The position numbers were made by a program, and so were the translations under genes. Source: Dicyema japonicum (taxonomy: Eukaryota; Dicyemida; Rhombozoa; Dicyemidae). Taken from it: a stretch of DNA of 64,000 nucleotides. Of this stretch, positions 56,347-64,000 are shown in pieces; the stretch's first letter is position 1, and every line of letters begins with the position of its first letter. Location of the stretch: positions 2,133,875-2,197,874 of the forward strand of contig RDEW01000004.1 of assembly GCA_011109175.1 (NCBI GenBank), written 5' to 3'. The notes under the pieces are model-generated. The model did no database searches. It was given only the letters and a program-made list of their open reading frames with translations, and had not been told where the DNA came from.

Positions 56347-57375
56347 TCATAATGTGATATAAGTATGAATTATTGAATTTATTCCCATAATTCCTCGATA
56401 TCTTTCGAAAGGACTTTCGTTAGAAAATGAATGGACCGATATGTTATAACTGTAGACAGTACTATCTAATTTATCAAGCCACTTTTTTTCACTGTTATCC
56501 AGCATTTTTGACAACTTCCTCGTGATCGTCTGATTAATTCTTTCGACAATTCCTTGTGCTCGTGGATTGTCAGGCCTTCCTTGAATTTGCTTAATGTTAA
56601 AATTTTCGCAAAGTTTTCTTATTTCTTGATTTTTAAATTCAGAACCATTGTCCGACTGAGGAAATTTACATGGCCCATTCAGGCGGAACAAAGATCTTAA
56701 GTTTTCACATACTTCTTTACCAGACTTATTATAGAGTGTCGTAAAAAGCGAATCTATAAATTAAAAAAACAAACCTACTATATATGTCAATGACCGTTAA
56801 ATCCATTTGAAATTTTCATTTAATGTTGAAAATTTTTTCAGGTCTATTAGATCTACCTGAAAAAGTTCATTTGATGAAGAAGCAAACACATGGTGATTTA
56901 TATCTCCAATCTACAATTATAAAAAATCACGAACTTTTAAAGGACGCGAAAATTTTCAGACTTCACAATTTCGAATGACTTTTCTGACATTCTTTACAGT
57001 GAAGTATCTTTGTCGGCATTCATACTCAATTTTGTTGACTCCTCCGTGTGAAAACTCGTGCAACGATTTCGCAACATGCTCCATTTCGGTTTCATTATCC
57101 AGGGATATGACTAACTTGGAATCAGTTGATTTAAGATACAGTCTAAAATTATTGCAAATTTACAATACATGTCATTGATAATGGAAAAATTCTCTATCTT
57201 TTTTACAAGCCTATATTTTCTGTGCCTCGGAAGATTTTCGGGAAATTTATCATGCAAAGCATCTTTTAAAGTTTGATATTCAACGCAATCTTTCACAAAA
57301 CCCTTGTAAGAAGCCATTGCAACAAAATAATCTTCCATGCTATAAATCACGCTAGAAATCTAGGTTTACCGCTAT
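56347..57375 (-). pseudogene. Integrase (KRBA2-like, Ginger/GIN-1 group), broken
   Basis: N-terminal part (57350-57111): SYKGFVKDCVEYQTLKDALH, FPENLPRHRKYRLVKKIENF (family: SYK.F..CLEYQ.LK..L..EFP..I.RHRKYRL.KKIE.F). Then an H2C2 region with several stops (HEFSHGGVNKIEYECRQRYF), a core start (ELFQVDLIDLKKFSTLNENF) and a core end (CKFPQSDNGSEFKNQEIRKL, NIKQIQGRPDNPRAQGIVER, YSYNISVHSFSNESPFERYR), i.e. the D,D..E catalytic core. In-frame stops between blocks show it is inactive, unless some are micro-introns. It is related to, but clearly diverged from, the integrase in the 3.7-kb units. Confidence 0.8.
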
Positions 57376-57440
57376 AAAAAATAAAATCTTTATAATCATA
57401 ACATTTATGAATAAAAAACTAATTTAACAGGATTAAATTA

Positions 57441-57492
57441 CAAAAAATGTAGCAGTATGCCCATGCCGATGTGACATATTATACTACATTTT
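57441..57492. repeat. Short inverted repeat
   Basis: Arms AAAAAATGTAG and CTACATTTTTT face each other about 30 bases apart, with further pairing of AGTAT/ATA. It could be a hairpin scrap of a small transposon. Confidence 0.45.
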
Positions 57493-57795
57493 TTTGAGAT
57501 TAAAATAGACCTATCTGCATTAAGCCGCATTTGCATTTATTACAAAGGTTTGCATCAGAGATATTCTCTTCATCTCTAGGCCAGTTAATCTTGATTACCG
57601 ATTTGAGCTGAGCTCTTTGGAAAGAGTCAAGACTGTCCATTTCTTGTTTAGAGATTCCCCAAATCCCAGAGTTGTAGGTTAGTACCGGGATGAAAAAGCT
57701 TTGTATATTCTACCCTGGTGTTTAGTCCTATCTTATTTTTGTGGCTAGGTCGTATACCAGTTGGAGCTTCTTGTGCGGTTGTTTAAGTCCTCTGC
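57493..57795 (-). mobile_element. LINE reverse transcriptase C-terminal fragment
   Basis: The minus strand reads LPVLTYNSGIWGISKQEMDS, then LDSFQRAQLKSVIKINWPRD, matching family D (PILLYNAGTWGSSLNEL; LDSFHRRQLRSLLGM). One clean block, cut at both ends. Confidence 0.7.
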
Positions 57796-57889
57796 AATTG
57801 AAAGTTCCCAGAGTGAACGGAGAAGTCGGTAAAGAATACAAATAAGACATTGTGCATTAGAGATGTCGTCAACACCTCAACCAAAAATA

Positions 57890-58152
57890 TGATTTTTTCA
57901 AATCAAACAGGAGCCGGATTTCGCGGAAGGTCAGAACGACACTTTCGACGATCTTGAACGAAGACCTATCCTCGGTTGGTATGAGAATAACTTCGGCGGA
58001 CGATCTGGACTACCTAAGAGAACTAGCGCGCAACAGAAGATCATGGTCGAGGCTGACGGAGAGGATGATTAGGAATAGGGCACAAGGGAAACTTAACTAA
58101 CTTATGTTTTCTCGGGATTACTTTTAATAATAAAAATAATAATAATAATTTC
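57890..58152 (+). mobile_element. LINE 3' coding end with AAT-repeat tail
   Basis: The plus strand reads RTTLSTILNEDLSSVGMRIT, then DDLDYLRELARNRRSWSRLT and a stop near 58096, followed by a short UTR and a run of aataat repeats (58126-58150). The L..DL......L....DL..LR.LA.NR..W..L pattern is a LINE ORF2 C-terminus, and the AAT tail is its 3' end. Confidence 0.7.
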
Positions 58153-58508
58153 AGCATTACTGGTGATTAAAATTGACCCGTCATGCTTACATAAATATTG
58201 GAAACCACTAAATTATGCATAGTAAAAAAGACTAAATAACAGAAATTAAAACTAAAAAGTAAAAAAGTGCAGATTGTAGAATTCATTTTACCATCCACAA
58301 GAACTCCAGGAAATAAGTGCTAGTACAAACTTGTTAGTTAACCGCGACATTTCCGATGTCCTCATGAAAGTCTGATTTTTTCCGAAAATTCAAATTTCTG
58401 TGATTTCAAGACTCAACATGAATTAAACTCAATTTTAATAAATTTAATGATTATTTGTCAATTATATGGGCGGTTAACCAAAATGAATTAAATACGGTAA
58501 ATTTAGAA
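58153..58508. other. Upstream region of the ferritin gene
   Basis: AT-rich, without coding frames, between the LINE tail and the ferritin promoter. Confidence 0.4.
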
Positions 58509-58516
58509 TATAAATA
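58509..58516 (+). promoter_or_regulatory. TATA box of the ferritin gene
   Basis: TATAAATA lies 38 bases upstream of the ferritin ATG. With initiation ~25-30 bases downstream, the 5' UTR would be only ~10-15 bases. That is too short for an iron-responsive element, and no CAGTGN loop motif is seen before the ATG. Confidence 0.55.
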
Positions 58517-58553
58517 GAGTTTGTTTGCTTTTGACAATAATCGAGCGTTATCA

Positions 58554-59136
58554 ATGAGTAATCCGATTGTTGATGGGAAATATGAGTTCACTGGGACATT
58601 GAGAGTTCCATAAACAAGCAAATCAACAATGAACTGACTGCTTTCTACATTTACATGAATTTGGTTGAATAATGAACTTATAGATAGAGCAATTACTTCA
58701 GCCAAGTGACTGTGAGCTACCCTGGGGCTGCAAAGTACTTTGAGAAGAAATCCGCGGAGGAGTTGGAGCATGCTAAACGATTCATGGACTACCAAATCAG
58801 AAGAGGTGGAGCTGTCTCACTAAAAAAGATTGATGTCAGTTTTATTAATGATAAATAGGGGATTCAATCCAAGTCTCTTAATATTTACGATGCCTTGATG
58901 ATCGCTTATGATGCTGAACGTCAAATCACTTCAGAGATTTATAACATGTCGACTTTGGCACAGAATAGTAATGATGTTGACGTTTACTTTGGGTTAATCT
59001 GTAGTTTGAAAATTTCATTGCTGAATTCATTAAGGAACAAATTGACGATATCTCCCAGCTGGCCAAATTGATCGCTCAATGCGGAAGATGTGAGACTGAA
59101 TCGGATCGGATGTACTTCGATAGGCATCTCAGTTAA
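58554..59136 (+). CDS. Ferritin heavy-chain type, 160 aa, four micro-introns
   Basis: Iron-storage subunit that oxidises Fe(II) and assembles as a 24-mer shell. Exons 58554-58557, 58587-58663, 58688-58834, 58859-58981 and 59005-59136 join to 161 codons in one frame; introns are 29, 24, 24 and 23 bases, all GT...AG. Sequence: MIHWDIESSINKQINNEL, TAFYIYMNLSNYFSQ, KKSAEELEHAKRFMDYQIRR, GGAVSLKKID, end DRMYFDRHLS (family EYLFDKHTL). All ferroxidase ligands have counterparts: Glu in NNEL, Tyr in YIYM, Glu and His in ELEH, Glu in DAERQ, Gln in KEQID, so it is H-type. No signal peptide. The first exon is only four bases (ATG A), so a non-AUG or upstream start is possible but not needed. Confidence 0.96.
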
Positions 59137-60216
59137 TTATGGACTAATTCTCTAACCTTAACGTTACTAACATTTCTTGATTTCTCTAACTTTACTGTTG
59201 TCTTTGTTTTCAACTCACTAAACTCATATTTGAGTATCACAAAGAAATTCAGATAAGACAAGTCATATTCTCACCAGATTTGGAAGTTTATAGTATACAA
59301 ATAGACACGTTGGTAGTCCTAGTTGTCTGCAATCATTTATATTCCTAACGCTAACAAAGATTGTTTTCACAATATCTTATAATTGTCATAGTTAGTGCTA
59401 ATAAAACTGTCTCTTAACAGTTTGATTTTTTAATGTCTATGTTTAAATAGAAGATTAATCGATGATTGTCGTTATGAGTAGTGCAATTGATATTTCATCA
59501 CTTAGAGTGACATTATCGCTGTGATTATTTTTAAATATCTTTTGTAATTGGGTTAATCAAATGTCTAATGATAGAAAATTGTTTTTGTCGTTTTATCCAC
59601 TGTGTGGTAGATTGGTTGAATAATAAAATTGTTGAAACACAAAGGGACTAAAGGAGTATTTATTACCTTATCTCTTCTAAAAAATTCTTAATCATTTTTG
59701 TGATCTAAATAGAGGAAAAATTCTTAATAACAACCAGAAATATGTGGATTTTCACACCAGAATCAATCAATGTAGGATTTAATAAACATTAGGTGTAAAA
59801 TAGTTCTTCTAAAGTAGAAAGTTATAAGATCAAGTCACCAGTCAGAATCAATAAACTATATCATCATGACACAGATCTCTGATAGTTGTTACAATTTCTC
59901 GTCATTTATTGTCAAATAAAACACAAAATACAATGACGTTTGAAGGGTTGGAGAGAGTTTTCAATCTTCTGATTTTTTCCAAATCTTCTGCATAAATTCT
60001 TAATATAAATCCTACAATGTCATTGTGTCTCTAATAATAATCTGAATTGTGGACTCTATTGTATTTAGTTACAAAGTGATCCACTGTTTTACTCGACCTT
60101 TTTACTGTGGGGACATTTTGAATTAGGACATCTGAAAAAAACATGTTTGTCAAGAAGAATGGAAACATAGCTTCAGACTCTCTTATGCAACGTTAGAATG
60201 TTGAATATCTAAAGCA
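59137..60216. other. AT-rich intergenic region
   Basis: No gene recognised. It holds the 3' flank of the ferritin gene and runs of short frames on both strands. Confidence 0.45.
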
Positions 60217-60265
60217 TGGGTGTCAAACTCATTTCGCTATGAGGGTCGCAATTATATTTTATTTC
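60217..60265 (+). mobile_element. hAT-type terminal sequence
   Basis: Reads catgggtgtcaaactcattt then cgctatgagggtcgca, close to the hAT-like end at 23474 (caggggtgtcgaactcattt). No transposase is attached. Confidence 0.45.
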
Positions 60266-60483
60266 TCATATTAATACAAGTTGCTGGTTAATGGTTGTTG
60301 TTGATAAGAACCAAATCTATCGGATTATGCGGACTTTTGTGCCGAATTGAGTAAAGAATACCCAAATCGGATGGCAACCCGGGTGAAGAGGAAACGGATG
60401 GGTTTCATTAAAATAGGAATCTCTAAGGGAAATGAATATTTGAATCATAATTATGTTAGTATGTGAATTATTAATTGTTAATT

Positions 60484-62000
60484 TTAACTGGTCGATTCGC
60501 AGTCTATCATCTGAAAAGAACTAATTTCACCAAATGCTACCTCCATTTCAGTTATAGGAGATATCGTGGTAGTTCTAGTTGTGGTCTTGGGAGTTGTAGT
60601 AGTTGTTTTGGGTGTTCTAGTAGTCGTTTTGGGAGTTGTCGTATTGTAGTAGTTGTTGTGGGTGTTCTAGTAGTCGTCTTGGGAGTTGTCGTAGTTGTAG
60701 TAGTTGTTGTGGTAGCTCTAGTAGTCGTCGTGGGAGTTGTTGTAGGAGTCGTAGATCTAGTGGAAAGCTCTAGTAGTCGTCTTGGGAGTTGTAGGAATCG
60801 TAGTACTCGTAGGAATTAGCTTGAATGTAAAAATAAAATACTGTTTTGCAGATTACAGCGATTCGTACTTTGGCTAACATATAACACCATTTGGAGGAAT
60901 ATATAAAGTTAATAAGCCCCGGACTACGTAAAATATTATTAGTACGTTGTAGCCAAACATCTCACCAACGTATAACCAGTAGGACAAGTACCGGTAACCA
61001 AGTTTGAGTATTTTGACAAAGGTTCAAAGTATTTGGTCACTAATTGATATTTTGGGACAGGAAGACAAGTAACGTAATTCTAAAAATAAACATAAACAAA
61101 CACATAAATTTCTATCGCTCCTACAGTATCCCTCATAGTAAAGAGGATTCGAGTTGATGGCGAAACAGTTTTCCATAGCATACCCTTCGGGACATTTCTG
61201 CGGAATCGTCGATATCGTCGGAACAGTTTTTGGGACTGAATTACAACTAAAAATACGTATTGCAATTCCGAGGACGGTTACGCCTCTAATTGTTGTTTTA
61301 GACTGACAATTTTTATCCAATAATTTGAGTACCCGATCAAAACTTATCCTATAATTCTAAAGATAATTTCCAGGTGAACCTCACATGTATTGAACATCCT
61401 GAAATGAAGGAGTCGTATTTCTTGGTAGCCAATTCCGCCTGATTGAGCAGTCTCCCCACAACCTGAGTATTTACTGTACATTCAGCATAGAACAGATTCA
61501 ATTTATAATTTTACTGAAAATATTTTACGACGACGTTTATATATTCCGATGCACGAGTTTCCAGAAACGTATGATGATATTCGATTTCCAAGTTGCTGAA
61601 GCATGCAAACCTTCATAACATAGTTTGGTGGACAGGTAATCCGCGCTACTGATTTTCTCGTTTTCAATAATTTCCTATATATGGCATTTTCTGAAAGTTG
61701 AGATAACAGACATACTGCGACAAGTGACCTCAAATGTGACAGCATGTGATCTTCCTTTTGATACCAATTCACATTTATTGTCTTTTATTGTAACCGTATA
61801 TTTATCGTATGGACTCATCCTTCGTTTACATCAGGAAAATCAACCAGTTGTGAATCCTACAATCTGTGAGCACTGTCCCACTAGGACACGTGAGTATACC
61901 ACTCTTGGCAAATCTTCTGCATACCGTTACCACGTAATCAGATATAGGTAAACACGTGGCGATGGCCTATTAATTATTAAATACTCCACATTGGTTATTC
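60484..62000 (-). CDS. Secreted or surface mucin-like protein with repeated CPxGYxLxxC modules
   Basis: On the minus strand several short exons carry a module with a conserved cysteine turn: CPSGTVLTDC (~61888-61859), CPPNYVMKVC (~61634-61605), CPEGYAMENC (~61194-61165) and CPTGYTLVRC (~60987-60958), each with further spaced cysteines. Introns of 22 bases fit well near 61085-61064 and 60944-60923, and another of 22 near 60825-60804. After them the frame enters a Thr/Pro-rich tail (LIPTSTTIPTTPKTTTR, then repeats) and ends CESTS at 60484-60486. Such Cys modules plus a Thr-rich, O-glycosylatable tail suggest an extracellular coat or adhesion protein; this is inference. Two single-base shifts lie in the tail. 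The 5' end is not found; exons may extend past 62100. Confidence 0.5.
60555..60815 (-). repeat. Thr/Pro-coding tandem repeat
   Basis: The minus strand repeats ACTCCCAAGACGACTACTAG-like units of about 45-50 bases, coding TTPKTTTRTPTTTTT. Frame breaks at ~60763 (an extra T) and ~60651 (a missing C) occur within otherwise regular units. They may be sequencing or assembly errors. Confidence 0.75.
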
Positions 62001-63113
62001 CCCTTCCATTGCTTCTTACTTAGCATAGGTTACCCTGAACGTATGATCCGTCGGAATAATATTTATTTTTAGAACGGCAGTTGGAAATATGGGTATTCAA
62101 TGGAAAAAATGCTGTAGATATTTTTTCTTAGTTTTTACTGGTCTTCCAAATTTGGAATGATTATCACGAACTTTGTTTATTATTAAAATTACTAGCAAAC
62201 AACAATAGAATCCCTAGCATTAACATTTCAGCCACCCCCGCTTATAAATTGACTAAAATCCCAGAATGTAGTGATTGGCTACTTCATAATTTGGCAAATT
62301 CTTTGATCTTTTCTTAAATTTGTTGTTGTTGTTAAATTCAAAAACAAGTATTAGTATAAGTATATACCAGATGTTCTCACAAGGGCTACTTTACTCTGTT
62401 GTCTGATGGCCACGTGTATCAGAGACCATGGGAATATTCTTATTTACAAGGAAACCTCTTTGTCACATGTAGTATCACTGTCACGTGTTAATGAAATCTT
62501 TTTTCGTTAAGGCATATTAGCCTTTCTTATCAGAAAATTGAATGTGGCCAAAATCCTGATTTATTTAATAACCCCCGGATAGGTAAAAGTTAATTAACGT
62601 CCAATAAAGGTACATCCGTTCAATTGTCAAATGGAATAAAGAAGAGAGATTCTTTTTGGATGTCGGCCATATATTGGGCGTCACCTGAGACTAATAGTTC
62701 AACCAACTCCTCTTAGGATTTGATAGAATAACAGAACAGTTTTTCGTAACTCTGTATGCTTTTTCTTGATGGTCGGGATCTTAACAGAATTGATCCATGA
62801 CATGAGGTGCTCCACGAAGCATAGGAGATTCATTTCTCGTTGTAATGTTTATTAAAATTTAAAAAAATTGATTTATGATTGTTTGACTGCAATTAATAAA
62901 AACATTTATAAGTCTTGGCCATTGACCCCACCATCATAATTGAAACCGGCGCTTACTGGAAAGTAACTAAAAGCGAACGTTCCCTGAGATCCTCAAGTAT
63001 ATCGAGTTAAGAACTCTTCAATGAATTGTTTGTAAGTATAAAGAGCGAATCTGTAGAGGATTAGTTCTTTTCGAGAGTAGCTTCTGACAGAGAAAAACAG
63101 ACAAATACAGAAT
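62001..63113. other. Mostly unrecognised; LINE family A tail scrap near 62560-62590
   Basis: On the minus strand at ~62590-62560 the sequence ccgggggttattaaataaat matches the 3' tail of family A. The minus strand near 62090 (SKNKYYSDGSYVQ) could be another exon of the Cys-module gene. Otherwise there are no clear features. Confidence 0.35.
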
Positions 63114-63255
63114 TATGATCCAAACGAATCGTCCATGTGGAGATGTGATAGTAAATGCTTTTTATCTTTTGAACTAGGGATATGTGATAGGAATCTGAAG
63201 TTGCAGATGGAGTAATGATATCTTCTTCGATTCGTGAATTGGTCGTAATGTGGCA
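63114..63255. repeat. Dispersed repeat, copy 2 (partner at 48414-48565)
   Basis: Same order of shared words as copy 1 (AACGAATCGTCCAT, TGGAGATGTGATAGTAAAT, TCTGAAGTTGCA, GTGGCAA). Here the minus strand stays open across part of it (frames 63279-63061 and 63434-63174), with a Leu/Ser-rich protein LRGPLLVAIIPIDQILESYG. If this is a gene, the copy at 48.4 kb is a fragment of it. Confidence 0.55.
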
Positions 63256-63434
63256 AGAATGGGTAAAAAAATTAAACAATGAGACATCGTATCTGAAGAT
63301 GATCCGTATGACTCCAATATTTGGTCAATTGGAATGATCGCAACCAGTAATGGTCCTCGGAGTTTGTTAACATTAGAAAGGGAAAGTGATAAAGAGGATA
63401 GTTGAGCTTCGTCTGGTATACTGTTTGTGAACAA
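63174..63434 (-). CDS. Unrecognised coding-like frame
   Basis: 86 codons with SIPDEAQLSSLSLSLSNVNK and LRGPLLVAIIPIDQILESYG. The regular hydrophobic/polar pattern suggests real protein, and part is repeated at 48.4 kb. No family recognised, and exon borders are unknown. Confidence 0.3.
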   Translation of the reverse strand: MFTNSIPDEAQLSSLSLSLSNVNKLRGPLLVAIIPIDQILESYGSSSDTMSHCLIFLPILATLRPIHESKKISLLHLQLQIPITYP

Positions 63435-64000
63435 CAGTAATTGCTCCTTTGGGTTAGTGGAGAGAATTCAGTTTGTGTCTGGTTTTAGCAAATGTAATTT
63501 ACATGGCTTGAGAAGGAATGGCAGTGATCAAAACAACTGTCCGAAGTTACAACTGTTGACTTTGACGGTTATAATTCGGCACAAAACACGTGATTCTTGA
63601 ATTTCATACAGAATTTCGTTATAAAAAACATTCTAGAATGTTTGAAGAAGATAGGAAATTGGAATGACAGCTGCTATTTTATATGGATAAGCCCATTATT
63701 AAAAATATATTTAAAATACTAGCGAGTACCTATTCTACAAAAGCGGTAGTTTGGTGTTGTGCTTTTAATAAGGTGTGGAGTATCGATCCCTGTTAATGAG
63801 GGAAATGTCATTGAATGCCAACCTAGGATAGTCTCTGAATGTGGGGTATGGAGTTATAAAAGAATTACATTTACATATTGTTTGCCTCAGGCATTTAATT
63901 TATTTTAAAATTTTTTCAATCAGCAAAAAACAAGTCACTTGCTTAATGTCCAAACGTTCCTTTTATGTCAGCAAAGTATGTACCACAGCTTCTTTCACCT
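63435..64000. other. AT-rich end of window with a tRNA-like scrap
   Basis: Around 63738-63800 the plus strand reads GCGGTAGTTTGGTGTTGTGC, tttaat, then GAGTATCGATCCC, with A-box and B-box character of a worn tRNA-Lys-like sequence. The anticodon stem does not pair well, so it is likely a pseudo-tRNA or SINE head. Nothing else is seen. Confidence 0.35.

Noticed and set aside
58451-58795. 114-codon minus-strand open frame
   Set aside because: It is antisense to ferritin exons 2-3, whose spliced plus-strand product is unmistakable.
60475-60819. 114-codon plus-strand frame rich in Val, Ser, Cys and Gly
   Set aside because: It is the antisense of the Thr/Pro-coding repeat; the minus strand joins in frame to the Cys-module gene.
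63738-63800. Functional tRNA-Lys gene
   Set aside because: A- and B-box-like words are present, but the anticodon and acceptor stems do not pair.

Overview
This is AT-rich animal DNA in which a few compact host genes sit among non-LTR retrotransposons (LINEs) and their remnants. The host genes are cut by spliceosomal introns of mostly 21-29 bases (mode 22-24, nearly all GT...AG). Removing these by hand gives a 160-aa ferritin, a ~695-aa cysteinyl-tRNA synthetase and a ~624-aa COG2, each in a single frame. I know introns this short in an animal only from dicyemid mesozoans (Dicyema) and, less strictly, orthonectids. A dicyemid is therefore my best guess; it is inference, because no rRNA or mitochondrial marker is present.

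Host genes: an RFT1-like fragment (+, ~2.24-2.80 kb); a 59-codon small gene (-, 6.95-7.13 kb); cysteinyl-tRNA synthetase (-, 8.47-11.0 kb); COG2 (-, 14.19-16.32 kb); a DRAM/Frag1-type membrane protein (-, 48.84-49.7 kb); ferritin heavy chain (+, 58.55-59.14 kb); and a secreted or surface protein with CPxGYxLxxC modules and a Thr/Pro-rich tail (-, 60.48-~62 kb). These are unrelated housekeeping or surface functions and do not form an operon.

Mobile DNA: 0-5 kb and 11-13 kb hold decayed LINEs. From 20.1 to 48.4 kb there are two related loci, L1 (20117-34096) and L2 (34451-~48405). Each starts with a ~3.73 kb mosaic (hAT transposase fragment, LINE scraps, integrase gene, hAT terminus). Then come a 5'-truncated family C LINE, a family B LINE with ORF1 and ORF2, and an internally deleted, tandemly amplified LINE derivative. 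L1 carries an extra 4.5 kb (a near full-length family C LINE plus one derivative) where L2 has none. Elements in these chains abut at a repeated 12-mer, GGACGAAAAAGT. A 355-bp piece of the COG2 3' end, intron included, lies between L1 and L2. From 49.8 to 58.2 kb are other LINE families (D, F and more), a SINE inserted in a LINE, hAT and integrase fragments.

The signals that most deserve checking are the 12-mer junctions; a -1 ORF1/ORF2 overlap with an AAAAAAY slippery heptamer followed by three hairpins, two of them covarying; the 1-2-3-3 copy tandem derivative; and two micro-introns whose 3' ends are not AG.
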